DNA of 64,000 bases. Origin: Streptomyces sp. TSRI0281. GTDB taxonomy: Bacteria; Actinomycetota; Actinomycetes; Streptomycetales; Streptomycetaceae. Of this stretch, positions 1 to 7,991 are shown one piece after another. The number at the start of each line of letters is the position of its first letter. The first letter of the stretch is position 1. The notes under the pieces are model-generated. The model was not told the origin of the DNA. It worked only from the letters and a program-made list of their open reading frames with translations, and made no database searches. The translations under genes and the position numbers were made by a program. The stretch spans positions 192,749 to 256,748 of the forward strand of contig NZ_LWLE01000035.1 in the NCBI RefSeq assembly GCF_001905125.1, written 5' to 3'.

Positions 1-986
1 AGCCGCAGCGCCCGCAGGCCACCAGCTGGGGCGTCGAGGAGCAGGGAGCGCAGCGGCGTACCCCGCTGGACGCTCCGCGCGGTCACGAGGAGCCCGACTC
101 CACCGGCCGGTTCGCCCGGCCGGCCGGACCCGGCCAGGACGCCGGACCGGGCCAGGACCGGCCGTTCGACGCCCCGCCGGTCCGGCGCCGGCCCATGGAC
201 GACCGTCAGGGCCCCGGGGCCACCTCCGAGTTCGCCCGACCCGACTTCTCGGCGCCGCAGGCACCTCAGTTCCCCCAGGCGCCGCAGTTCCCGCAGTCGG
301 ACGCGCAGGACCCGGCGAGCACCGCGCAGTTCGCGCGCCCCGACTTCAACGCCCCGCGCCCGCAGGACCAGGGGCTGCCCGCACCGCGTCAGCGCGGCCG
401 GGACGACAGCGACTTCGGCGTACCGCGTCCGTCGGCCTCACCGGCCGGCGAGGCGCCGCACCGTCCCATGCTGCCGCAGCAGCCCCAGCCGGAGGCACTG
501 CCGCCGGCCGGTCCGGGGGACGGGCGGACGCCGCTGTACGACACGCTGGAGACCAACTGGTTCCACGGCCCGCAGCAGGGTGGCCAGCAGCCGCCCGCCG
601 CCGGGCCGCAGGCACCGGGCGCTCCGGACTCCGGGGCTCCGCTGGCGCCCATGCCGCGTCGTGAGGCGGCCGACACCGGGGCCACCGCTTCGTGGCGTGC
701 CTCGCCCAACGACGAACTCGTCCGTCAGGCCGAGCGGGTCAAGAAACCGGCGGCGGGCGGGGTCACCACCTCCGGACTGCCGCGCCGTGTTCCGCGTGCC
801 AATTTGGTGCCGGGCACCGCACAGCAGCAGAATCACCAGACCGGACCTCAGGTTTCGCGTGCGCCCGATGACGTGCGCGGGCGTCTGACCAATCTCCGCC
901 GGGGCATCCAGCAGGGCCGGCAGGCCAACAACGGCCAGTCGACCGGCAGTTTCCAACTCGGCCCCACTCACCAGCAGGAGCGTTAG
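1..986 (+). CDS. cvnA1: Conservon sensor histidine kinase CvnA, C-terminal part (5' end outside window)
   Basis: The reading frame is open from base 3, so only the C-terminal 328 codons or so are present. What is seen is a Pro/Gln/Ala-rich low-complexity tail ending in a basic conserved block (GGVTTSGLPRRVPRANLVPG, then SRAPDDVRGRLTNLRRGIQQ). The same block ends the complete CvnA at 2864-6076, which identifies this gene. The kinase, HAMP and sensor regions would lie upstream. CvnA proteins are membrane histidine kinases that form a complex with the other three conservon proteins. The cvnB start follows the stop codon directly and its ribosome binding site (GGAG) lies inside this gene's last codons, so the two are translationally linked. 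The symbol number is inferred from the order of the tandem pair. Confidence 0.9.
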   Translation, partial: PQRPQATSWGVEEQGAQRRTPLDAPRGHEEPDSTGRFARPAGPGQDAGPGQDRPFDAPPVRRRPMDDRQGPGATSEFARPDFSAPQAPQFPQAPQFPQSDAQDPASTAQFARPDFNAPRPQDQGLPAPRQRGRDDSDFGVPRPSASPAGEAPHRPMLPQQPQPEALPPAGPGDGRTPLYDTLETNWFHGPQQGGQQPPAAGPQAPGAPDSGAPLAPMPRREAADTGATASWRASPNDELVRQAERVKKPAAGGVTTSGLPRRVPRANLVPGTAQQQNHQTGPQVSRAPDDVRGRLTNLRRGIQQGRQANNGQSTGSFQLGPTHQQER

Positions 987-1409
987 TTGAGCCCCATGAG
1001 TCAGGCCGCGCAGAATCTGAACTGGCTGATCACCAACTTCGTGGACAACACCCCCGGGGTGTCGCACACGGTGGTGGTCTCCGCCGATGGGCTGCTGCTG
1101 GCGATGTCCGAGGGATTCCCCCGGGACCGCGCCGACCAGCTCGCCGCCGTCGCCTCCGGGCTCACCTCGCTGACCGCGGGTGCCTCCCGGATCTTCGAGG
1201 GCGGTGCCGTCAGCCAGACGGTGGTGGAGATGGAGCGCGGATTCCTCTTCCTGATGTCCATCTCGGACGGTTCCTCGCTGGCCGTTCTCGCCCACCCGGA
1301 CGCCGACATCGGTCTGGTCGGGTACGAGATGGCCCTGCTGGTGGACCGTGCGGGCACCGTCCTCACGCCCGACCTCCGCGCCGAGCTCCAGGGCAGTCTG
1401 CTCCACTAG
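987..1409 (+). CDS. cvnB1: Conservon protein CvnB, roadblock/LC7 domain
   Basis: This 140-residue protein is essentially a single roadblock/LC7 domain (SQAAQNLNWLITNF, then VVVSADGLLLAMSEG). Proteins of this family act as partners or regulators of small Ras-like GTPases, here presumably CvnD. The TTG at 987 is chosen as start: it lies 6 bases after a GGAG in the cvnA tail, whereas the in-frame ATG at 996 is 15 bases away. The second conservon keeps the same geometry with a GTG. The gene abuts the cvnA stop codon. A 134-bp gap follows before cvnC, with no strong hairpin seen. The protein is about 97% identical by eye to the CvnB at 6078. Confidence 0.93.
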   Translation: MSPMSQAAQNLNWLITNFVDNTPGVSHTVVVSADGLLLAMSEGFPRDRADQLAAVASGLTSLTAGASRIFEGGAVSQTVVEMERGFLFLMSISDGSSLAVLAHPDADIGLVGYEMALLVDRAGTVLTPDLRAELQGSLLH

Positions 1410-1543
1410 GCGGCCATGCAGCGGATACCCGACACGATCCCCCCAGGTACTTCCCACAACCCTCACCCGTCCGGCCGCCACAGCCCCCTCACCGGCCCCT
1501 TCAGACGGCAAGCCGACAGCCTGTTGTCACGCCCGGAGGATTC

Positions 1544-1951
1544 ATGACCCCGCCACCCGCCTCACACGATCCGTACGGCGCACTGCATCACGCGTCGTAC
1601 GACGGTGAAGGCGACCAGCCGCTGGTCCGTCCGTACGCCATGACCGGCGGCCGGACCCGGCCGCGCTACCAGCTAGCGATAGAGGCACTGGTCAGCACGA
1701 CGGCAGACCCGGCGCATCTGGGAACACTGCTCCCCGAGCACCAGCGGATCTGCCACCTGTGCCGCGAGGTCAAGTCGGTGGCCGAGGTCTCGGCACTGCT
1801 GTCCATGCCGCTCGGCGTGGCCCGGATTCTCGTCGCGGACCTGGCGGAAGCCGGCATGGTGGCCATCCACCAGCCGGGCAATGGAGAGGCCGGCGGCGCG
1901 CCGGATGTGACACTGCTCGAAAGGGTGCTCAGTGGACTTCGCAAGCTCTAG
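1544..1951 (+). CDS. cvnC1: Conservon protein CvnC, DUF742
   Basis: A 135-residue DUF742 protein. The conserved segment LVRPYAMTGGRTRPRYQLAI starts near residue 27. It is followed by a winged-helix-like region (EHQRICHLCREVKSVAEVSA) and the strongly conserved end TLLERVLSGLRKL. DUF742 proteins of conservons are soluble members of the CvnA-B-C-D complex; whether they bind DNA is not established. The start ATG has a GGAGG 4 bases upstream. The last 20 bases overlap the start of cvnD in another frame, an arrangement repeated exactly in the second conservon. Confidence 0.92.
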   Translation: MTPPPASHDPYGALHHASYDGEGDQPLVRPYAMTGGRTRPRYQLAIEALVSTTADPAHLGTLLPEHQRICHLCREVKSVAEVSALLSMPLGVARILVADLAEAGMVAIHQPGNGEAGGAPDVTLLERVLSGLRKL

Positions 1952-2513
1952 CGGCGGTACGGGACGTGCCACCACCTCGGCGAAGATCGTGGTGGCGGGC
2001 GGTTTCGGCGTGGGCAAGACCACGTTCGTCGGGGCCGTGTCGGAGATCAATCCGCTGCGTACCGAAGCCGTGATGACGTCCGCGTCCGCGGGCATCGACG
2101 ACCTGACCCACACCGGGGACAAGACCACCACGACGGTGGCCATGGACTTCGGCCGTATCACCCTGGACCAGGACCTGATCCTGTACCTCTTCGGAACCCC
2201 CGGACAGGACCGCTTCTGGTTCATGTGGGACGACCTCGTACGCGGCGCCATCGGCGCCGTCGTCCTCGTCGACACCCGCCGCCTCGCCGACTGCTTCCCC
2301 GCCGTCGACTACTTCGAGAACAGCGGCCTCCCCTTCGTCATCGCCCTCAACGGCTTCGACGGACACCAGCCCTACACCCCCGACGAAGTACGCGAAGCAC
2401 TCCAGATCGGACCCGACGCGCCCATCATCACGACGGACGCCCGCCACCGCGCGGATGCCAAGAGCGGTTTGATCACGCTGGTGGAGCACGCTTTGATGGC
2501 CCGCCTCAAGTAA
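1932..2513 (+). CDS. cvnD1: Conservon GTPase CvnD
   Basis: A 193-residue Ras-like small GTPase. The P-loop is GGFGVGKTT near residue 20, the switch II region is FGTPGQDRFWFMWDDL, and the base-recognition loop reads ALNGFDG where canonical GTPases have NKxD. It is the presumed output switch of the conservon, controlled by CvnB/CvnC and the CvnA kinase. The GTG start at 1932 lies inside cvnC and overlaps it by 20 bp, suggesting translational coupling. Bases 2040-2417 are identical to 7369-7746 in the second conservon, including third codon positions. Confidence 0.93.
   Translation: MDFASSSGGTGRATTSAKIVVAGGFGVGKTTFVGAVSEINPLRTEAVMTSASAGIDDLTHTGDKTTTTVAMDFGRITLDQDLILYLFGTPGQDRFWFMWDDLVRGAIGAVVLVDTRRLADCFPAVDYFENSGLPFVIALNGFDGHQPYTPDEVREALQIGPDAPIITTDARHRADAKSGLITLVEHALMARLK
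2040..2417 (+). repeat. 378-bp exact direct repeat in the two cvnD genes (other copy 7369-7746)
   Basis: Every base of 2040-2417 matches 7369-7746 (offset 5329). Outside these limits the two genes differ at synonymous positions, for example GGGGCCGTG against GGTGCTGTT just upstream. A further 54-bp identical block at the same offset spans the cvnC/cvnD overlap (1904-1957 and 7233-7286). Confidence 0.95.
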
Positions 2514-2552
2514 GGCGTAAGTCGTTATCGGTATACGGAAGTTGCCGTAGTC

Positions 2553-2596
2553 ACGCGGGGGCGACCTGTGTCCTTTGACACGATCCGCCCCCGCGT
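2553..2596 (+). terminator. Hairpin after cvnD1
   Basis: An 11-bp perfect inverted repeat, ACGCGGGGGCG (2553-2563) and CGCCCCCGCGT (2586-2596), encloses an inner 5-bp stem GTGTC/GACAC (2568-2572, 2577-2581). It lies 40 bases after the cvnD stop and is probably the terminator of the first conservon. It has no long T-tract, which is common in Streptomyces. Confidence 0.6.
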
Positions 2597-2603
2597 TCAT
2601 AAC
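2575..2603 (+). promoter_or_regulatory. Candidate vegetative promoter between the conservons
   Basis: TTGACA at 2575-2580 is followed after 17 bases by CATAAC at 2598-2603, four of six matches to TATAAT. It is the best housekeeping-type promoter seen in the 350-bp gap 2514-2863 and could drive the second conservon. It overlaps the preceding hairpin and would fire into the terminator-like hairpin at 2670, so its product may be a short RNA rather than the operon. Confidence 0.5.
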
Positions 2604-2669
2604 GTTTCGACAGAGAATTACCCTTACACCGACACCCGACGCATCCGACCGGTGCCACTGCGCTCACAT

Positions 2670-2700
2670 GAGCCCCGCCTTTTGACGGGGCTCGCTCTTT
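2670..2700 (+). terminator. Rho-independent-type terminator upstream of cvnA2
   Basis: GAGCCCCG (2670-2677) and CGGGGCTC (2686-2693) form a perfect 8-bp stem around CCTTTTGA. The sequence then runs GCTCTTT. It sits 163 bp before the cvnA2 start, downstream of the candidate promoter at 2575. Confidence 0.7.
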
Positions 2701-2863
2701 ATGCCCGTTTTATCTGAGGCCTGGACCACTCGGAATGACTCATTCCGACTGTTTGGAACGCGACCGGTCCTCGTGCTGCAATTCGATGAACTACCGAGCA
2801 GTACGGCCCTGAACGAAAAATCCGGCACAGCGTAGGTGCCGACGCCGAGAGGTTGTTGGTCGA

Positions 2864-5800
2864 GTGAGGCGAGGCAACGAGGGCTCCGCGGCGCGGCCGG
2901 AACGGGGTAATTTCACCCCGCCGCCGCGCGCCGCGGCATCGTCTGCGAGCACGTCCGATCCGGAGGCGGCCGGTGGCAGCACCAGTCGGCTGTCCCCGCG
3001 CAACTGGCGGGTGGCCACCCGGCTGAACGCGATCCTCCTGATCCCCGTGCTGGTCGGCCTGGTCATGGGCGGCTTCCAGGTGAAGGGGTCGGTCGACACC
3101 TGGAGCGAGGCCCAGGACGCCGAGCGGACCGCGCTGATCGTGCGCGCCGCCTCGGAGTACGGCCAGGCGCTGCTCAACGAGCGTGACCTCACCGCTCAGC
3201 CGCTGCTCTCCAACGACCGCGAGGCCGCCGTCGTCGAGCAGGTCCGCGCCACCACGGACGAGGCGCGGACGACGTTCGACGCCGCTGTGAAGAACATGCC
3301 CCCGAAGCAGGGCCTGGAGCGTCGTCTCAAGCTCTTCAAGGCCGAGGAGCCCAAACTCCCCGAGCTGCGCAAGGCCGCCTACGCCGAGGCGCTGGACCCG
3401 GTGAAGACCGAAGAGGGTTACACCCAGGTCCAGCACTCGCTGATGGAGTTCTCCAACGAGCTCGGACTCGGTACCGGCAACATCACCAGCTATGGCCGTA
3501 CGGTCTACGCGATCGAGCTGGCCAAGGCTGCAGAATCGCTTCAGCGCTCCATCGGGATGCATCTGCTGGTGCGTCCCAGCCAGGAGCCCGGCACGTTCAA
3601 CGGCCAGGTCAAGGCGTTCGGCTCGTACAACTATCTGGAACAGATCGCGCTGGGTGAGTTCAACTCGGGCGGCACCCAGGCGGACGTGGACCGGCTCCAG
3701 CAGGTCATGGCGAGCACGGCGGCCGACGGCGCCGAGCAGATCAGAACGGCCAAGCGGCAGGCCGAGGCCGGCGGGAAGAAGTTCGTGGCGCCGCCGAGCA
3801 TCGACGGGTCGGTGTTCGACGGCATGGCCCAGCAGATCGGCCAGGGCCAGACGCCCGAGAAGCTGGCGTCCAAGGGCATCACCCCGGAGTCCTGGATGGC
3901 CGCCGCCACCGCCAAGTTCGAGGGCTACACCACGGTCGAGGACGAGCTGGTCGACAAGGCGGTCACCGAGGCCGCGGACATCTCCGCCGCGGCGAGGACC
4001 GACGCCTTCGTCAACGGCGCCGTCGTGGTCGTCTCACTGCTGGCCGCCTTCCTCCTGGCCGGGCTCATGGCCCGCCAGATGAGCCGCTCGATGCGCCGGC
4101 TGCGCACCGCCGCCTTCGGTATCGCCGAACAGCGGCTGCCGATGCTGGTCGACCAGCTGTCGCGGACCGATCCCGGCCGGGTCGACACCCGGGTCCGGCC
4201 GATCCCGATCACCACCCGGGACGAGATCGGCGAGGTCGCCCGCGCCTTCGACCAGGTGCACCGCGAGGCCGTCCGGCTCGCCGCCGAGCAGGCCATGCTG
4301 CGGGGCAACGTCAACGCGATCTTCACCAACCTCTCCCGGCGCAACCAGTCGCTCATCGAGGGCCAGCTGACCCTCATCACCGGCCTGGAGAACAACGAGG
4401 CCGACCCGGACCAGCTGGAGAGCCTCTTCAAGCTGGACCACCTGGCCACCCGCATGCGCCGCAACGGCGAGAACCTCCTCGTGCTCGCGGGTGAGGAGCC
4501 CGGCCGCCGCTGGAACCAGCCGGTGCCGCTGGTCGACGTGCTGCGGGCCGCCTCCTCCGAGGTGGAGTCCTACGAGCGCATCGAACTCACCGGCGTACCG
4601 GAGAGCGAGATCCACGGCCAGGCCGTCACCGACCTGGTGCACCTGCTGGCCGAGCTGCTGGAGAACGCCACCACCTTCTCCTCGCCGCAGACCAAGGTCC
4701 GCGTCAACGCGACCCGGCTGCCGGACGGCCGGGTGATGGTCGAGATCCACGACAAGGGCATCGGCCTCACCCCCGAGGACTTCGCCGACATCAACCACAA
4801 GCTGGCCAACCCGCCGACCGTGGACGCCGCGGTGTCCCAGCGCATGGGCCTGTTCGTGGTCGGCCGGCTCTCCGACCGGCACGGCATCCGCGTCCAGCTG
4901 CGCCCCTCCGGCGAGCAGGCGGGGACCACCTCGCTGGTCATGCTGCCGGACGCCATCACCCACGGTGGCGGCGGCGAACCCGCGCCCATTCAGGGCGACT
5001 TCACCGTCTCCTCGATCATTCCGCAGCAGCAGTCCTTCCCGGCCGCCCCGCAGCAGCCGCAGATCCGCACCGCGGCCGAACTCGGCTTCGACGACTCGCG
5101 GTACGAGGCACCGGCGGACTCGGCGCAGCTGGACCCGGTCGGCCGCTCGCTGCTGCGCGAGGAGCGCCGCGCCGCACTGGAGTCCCAGCAGCCCCGGTCC
5201 CAGCCGCAGTCCCAGCCGCAGCCGTACGCGCAGGACCCGTACGGCCAGGACCGGTACAGCCAGGAGCAGTACGCCCAGGACCCGTACGCCCAGGAGCCGC
5301 AGCAGCAGGAGTACGAGCGGAATGCGTACGGGGACGGCTACGATCCGTACGCCACCGGGACCGGCTACCCCCCGCAGGCACCACAGCCGGAGCAGACACC
5401 ACAGGGTGACTATCCGGAATCGGCATATGCCGCTCCGGATGCTCCGCAGGACGCCTACGCCGAGCAGTACACCTCCGGCAACGCCCAGCCCCACCAGGAT
5501 GGTTGGCCTGATCAGAGCGGGTATCAGGGCACCTATGAGCCTGTTGTCCAAGCCGAAGCGGAATCTGCACCCAGCGCTCCCGCGGAGCCCTCGGAGCGCG
5601 TAGGCTTCGATCGTCCGGGGCCTACCCCGAACGACGGCCACGAGCTGACCGAAGCCGGTCTGCCGCGCCGGGGCGGTCAGCAGCACTGGCAGCCCACCGG
5701 GCGCGGAAACGATCAGCCTGTCGCAGCTCGGCAGCAGCCGCAGCAGGAACAGCCGCAGCAGCAGCCGGAGCAGCAAGCCGCGCAGGTGAACGGGGACGGC

Positions 5801-6076
5801 CCCGACGACTGGCGCTCGACGAACGACGAGCGCTGGGAGCGGGCCGAGAAGCTCCGTGAACCGAAGGCGGGCGGGATCACCCCCTCCGGTCTTCCCCGGC
5901 GTGTACCCAAGGCCAATCTGGTCGAGGGCACGGCGGAGCAGACCCAGCAGGGCGGCCCACAGGTCTCCCGTGCCCCCGAGGACGTCCGCGGCAGGTTGAG
6001 CAGACTGCGGCGCGGTGTCCAGCGGGGACGCAGTGCGGGGTCGGACACAAGTACCACCTACAACCAGGAGCGTTAG
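2864..6076 (+). CDS. cvnA2: Conservon sensor histidine kinase CvnA, complete
   Basis: A 1070-residue membrane kinase. TM1 is near residues 52-72, followed by an extracellular helical sensor of about 310 residues (nitrate-sensor-like by length and helicity) and TM2 at about 385-405, then a HAMP segment (IPITTRDEIGEVARAFDQVH). The HATPase domain has its N-box (LAELLENATTF) near 595, G1 (DKGIGL) near 630 and MGLFVVGRLSDRHGI near 665. From about residue 710 a 360-residue Gln/Pro/Tyr-rich tail (repeats of QDPYAQ type) leads to the conserved basic C-terminus (GGITPSGLPRRVPKANL). No obvious phospho-acceptor His box was identified by eye. The GTG start has GAGAGG upstream. It heads the second conservon, and its stop lies one base before the cvnB start. 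Confidence 0.93.
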   Translation: MRRGNEGSAARPERGNFTPPPRAAASSASTSDPEAAGGSTSRLSPRNWRVATRLNAILLIPVLVGLVMGGFQVKGSVDTWSEAQDAERTALIVRAASEYGQALLNERDLTAQPLLSNDREAAVVEQVRATTDEARTTFDAAVKNMPPKQGLERRLKLFKAEEPKLPELRKAAYAEALDPVKTEEGYTQVQHSLMEFSNELGLGTGNITSYGRTVYAIELAKAAESLQRSIGMHLLVRPSQEPGTFNGQVKAFGSYNYLEQIALGEFNSGGTQADVDRLQQVMASTAADGAEQIRTAKRQAEAGGKKFVAPPSIDGSVFDGMAQQIGQGQTPEKLASKGITPESWMAAATAKFEGYTTVEDELVDKAVTEAADISAAARTDAFVNGAVVVVSLLAAFLLAGLMARQMSRSMRRLRTAAFGIAEQRLPMLVDQLSRTDPGRVDTRVRPIPITTRDEIGEVARAFDQVHREAVRLAAEQAMLRGNVNAIFTNLSRRNQSLIEGQLTLITGLENNEADPDQLESLFKLDHLATRMRRNGENLLVLAGEEPGRRWNQPVPLVDVLRAASSEVESYERIELTGVPESEIHGQAVTDLVHLLAELLENATTFSSPQTKVRVNATRLPDGRVMVEIHDKGIGLTPEDFADINHKLANPPTVDAAVSQRMGLFVVGRLSDRHGIRVQLRPSGEQAGTTSLVMLPDAITHGGGGEPAPIQGDFTVSSIIPQQQSFPAAPQQPQIRTAAELGFDDSRYEAPADSAQLDPVGRSLLREERRAALESQQPRSQPQSQPQPYAQDPYGQDRYSQEQYAQDPYAQEPQQQEYERNAYGDGYDPYATGTGYPPQAPQPEQTPQGDYPESAYAAPDAPQDAYAEQYTSGNAQPHQDGWPDQSGYQGTYEPVVQAEAESAPSAPAEPSERVGFDRPGPTPNDGHELTEAGLPRRGGQQHWQPTGRGNDQPVAARQQPQQEQPQQQPEQQAAQVNGDGPDDWRSTNDERWERAEKLREPKAGGITPSGLPRRVPKANLVEGTAEQTQQGGPQVSRAPEDVRGRLSRLRRGVQRGRSAGSDTSTTYNQER

Positions 6077-6077
6077 T

Positions 6078-6500
6078 GTGAGCCCGATGAGCCAGGCGGC
6101 GCAGAATCTCAACTGGTTGATCACCAACTTCGTGGACAACACCCCCGGGGTGTCGCACACGGTGGTGGTCTCCGCCGACGGACTCCTGCTGGCGATGTCC
6201 GAGGGTTTCCCGCGCGACCGTGCCGACCAGTTGGCGGCTGTCGCCTCCGGTCTGACGTCGCTGACCGCGGGCGCCTCGCGTATCTTCGAAGGCGGCGCCG
6301 TGAATCAGACGGTTGTGGAGATGGAGCGTGGATTCCTCTTCCTGATGTCCATCTCGGACGGTTCCTCCCTCGCCGTCCTCGCCCACCCGGATGCCGATAT
6401 CGGTCTTGTCGGGTACGAAATGGCACTTCTGGTCGACCGCGCGGGCGGGGTTCTGACCCCGGACCTCCGCGCCGAGCTCCAGGGAAGTCTTCTTAACTAG
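6078..6500 (+). CDS. cvnB2: Conservon protein CvnB, roadblock/LC7 domain
   Basis: A 140-residue roadblock/LC7 protein nearly identical in sequence to the CvnB at 987 (differences include SQ to NQ near residue 71 and the last residue). The GTG at 6078 is 7 bases after GGAG and gives a product collinear with the first copy; an ATG three codons in is the alternative. Longer upstream starts would run back into cvnA and are unlikely. Family role: partner of the small GTPase encoded downstream. Confidence 0.93.
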   Translation: MSPMSQAAQNLNWLITNFVDNTPGVSHTVVVSADGLLLAMSEGFPRDRADQLAAVASGLTSLTAGASRIFEGGAVNQTVVEMERGFLFLMSISDGSSLAVLAHPDADIGLVGYEMALLVDRAGGVLTPDLRAELQGSLLN

Positions 6501-6520
6501 TAGGCAGACAGTGCGTTTCT

Positions 6521-6548
6521 CGCCACCGCGCCATAAGGTGCGGTGGCG
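6521..6548 (+). promoter_or_regulatory. Strong hairpin between cvnB2 and cvnC2
   Basis: CGCCACCGC (6521-6529) pairs perfectly with GCGGTGGCG (6540-6548). Three further inner pairs (one G-U) leave the loop ATAA. It lies inside the operon, 21 bases after cvnB2 and 43 before the cvnC2 start. With no T-tract it could be an mRNA processing, stability or partial attenuation element. The first conservon has no equivalent that I could find. Confidence 0.55.
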
Positions 6549-6590
6549 CGGCCCCACTGGGATCGGCGACCGGCAGTCGGAGGAGGAAAC

Positions 6591-7280
6591 GTGGCAGCAC
6601 CCACAGACGGGCACCCGTACGACGGTGCCCGGAGGGTTCCGGGTGAGCACGGTGACAACCGCTTCAACTTCCCCTCCTCGCCCGGCAGACAGGGTCCGCA
6701 GGAGCCCTATCAGCAGCAGCCGTACCAGCAGCAGCCCCACTATCCTTACCAGCCGCAACAGCCGTATCAGCAGCCGCAGCAGCCCCGGCGTGCGCAGGGT
6801 TCCGACTGGCCCCCGCAGCACCCGGACGCGGGGTGGCCCCAGCAGCCCCAGCAGCCGCAGCGGTACGACTCGCCCCGGCAGCCCCGCATTCAGCCGGTGC
6901 AGCCGCAGCAGGCCCCCGAGCCTGACGCGCACTCCGGGCACAACCCGTTGGTCCGTCCGTACGCCATGACCGGCGGCCGGACCCGGCCGCGTTACCAGCT
7001 CGCCATCGAGGCGCTGGTCAGCACCACGGCCGATCCGTCCCGGCTGCAAGGGCAGTTGCCCGAGCACCAGCGGATCTGCCGGCTCTGCATCGAGATCAAG
7101 TCGGTGGCCGAGATTTCGGCCCTTCTTTCGATCCCGCTCGGCGTTGCCCGCATCCTCGTGGCCGATCTGGCCGAGGCCGGACTCGTCGCTATCCATCAGC
7201 CCGGCGGCGACGAGGCCGCCGGCGGCCAGCCAGATGTGACACTGCTCGAAAGGGTGCTCAGTGGACTTCGCAAGCTCTAG
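6591..7280 (+). CDS. cvnC2: Conservon protein CvnC, DUF742, with long Gln/Pro N-terminus
   Basis: A 229-residue protein. Residues 1-120 are a Gln/Pro/Tyr-rich low-complexity region (repeats of YQQQP and QQPQ type) absent from the first CvnC. The rest matches the 135-residue DUF742 protein almost exactly (PYAMTGGRTRPRYQLAIEAL and the end TLLERVLSGLRKL). The GTG at 6591 is chosen because GGAGGA ends a few bases upstream; an earlier in-frame GTG at 6543 lies inside the hairpin. Like its paralogue it overlaps cvnD by 20 bp. The extra tail resembles the low-complexity tail of CvnA and may contribute to complex assembly, which is inference. Confidence 0.9.
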   Translation: MAAPTDGHPYDGARRVPGEHGDNRFNFPSSPGRQGPQEPYQQQPYQQQPHYPYQPQQPYQQPQQPRRAQGSDWPPQHPDAGWPQQPQQPQRYDSPRQPRIQPVQPQQAPEPDAHSGHNPLVRPYAMTGGRTRPRYQLAIEALVSTTADPSRLQGQLPEHQRICRLCIEIKSVAEISALLSIPLGVARILVADLAEAGLVAIHQPGGDEAAGGQPDVTLLERVLSGLRKL

Positions 7281-7842
7281 CGGCGGAGCGGCCCGCTCCA
7301 CTACCTCGGCGAAGATCGTGGTGGCAGGGGGCTTCGGCGTGGGTAAGACCACGTTTGTCGGTGCTGTTTCGGAGATCAATCCGCTGCGTACCGAAGCCGT
7401 GATGACGTCCGCGTCCGCGGGCATCGACGACCTGACCCACACCGGGGACAAGACCACCACGACGGTGGCCATGGACTTCGGCCGTATCACCCTGGACCAG
7501 GACCTGATCCTGTACCTCTTCGGAACCCCCGGACAGGACCGCTTCTGGTTCATGTGGGACGACCTCGTACGCGGCGCCATCGGCGCCGTCGTCCTCGTCG
7601 ACACCCGCCGCCTCGCCGACTGCTTCCCCGCCGTCGACTACTTCGAGAACAGCGGCCTCCCCTTCGTCATCGCCCTCAACGGCTTCGACGGACACCAGCC
7701 CTACACCCCCGACGAAGTACGCGAAGCACTCCAGATCGGACCCGACACCCCGATCCTCACCACGGACGCCCGCCACCGCGCGGATGCCAAGAGCGCGCTC
7801 ATCACGCTGGTGGAGCACGCCCTGATGGCCCGCCTGCGCTGA
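7261..7842 (+). CDS. cvnD2: Conservon GTPase CvnD
   Basis: A 193-residue Ras-like GTPase with the same motifs as the copy at 1932 (GGFGVGKTT; FGTPGQDRFWF; NGFDG). It differs at only a few positions near the N-terminus and around residues 161-193. The GTG start overlaps cvnC by 20 bp. It ends the second conservon, and a strong terminator follows. Confidence 0.93.
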   Translation: MDFASSSGGAARSTTSAKIVVAGGFGVGKTTFVGAVSEINPLRTEAVMTSASAGIDDLTHTGDKTTTTVAMDFGRITLDQDLILYLFGTPGQDRFWFMWDDLVRGAIGAVVLVDTRRLADCFPAVDYFENSGLPFVIALNGFDGHQPYTPDEVREALQIGPDTPILTTDARHRADAKSALITLVEHALMARLR

Positions 7843-7863
7843 CGGCCCCGGCCGCCGCACGCA

Positions 7864-7897
7864 AGAGCCCCGCACTCCTTGGGAGTGCGGGGCTTTC
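7864..7897 (+). terminator. Terminator after the conservons
   Basis: AGCCCCGCACTCC (7866-7878) and GGAGTGCGGGGCT (7882-7894) form a perfect 13-bp stem with loop TTG, followed by TT. It lies between converging genes and probably serves both directions. Confidence 0.85.
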
Positions 7898-7991
7898 CCG
7901 TGTGTACCGGGTCCGTCGCGGCGGGCTCCGTGGCGCCCGCATCGGGCCGCTGCCGGTGGCCGGTCCCGCCGGCCGCCCTCAGCGGCCGTTC

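Noticed and set aside
5200..5330. Repeated CAGGACCCGTACG-type units in cvnA2 as a mobile or regulatory repeat
   Set aside because: They are in frame, encode the QDPYAQ-type low-complexity tail, and are ordinary for conservon kinases.
4034..6160. 708-codon open frame on the minus strand opposite cvnA2
   Set aside because: It is an antisense shadow of the high-GC cvnA2 gene, Leu/Arg/Gly-rich with no domain; the plus-strand protein has full kinase motifs.
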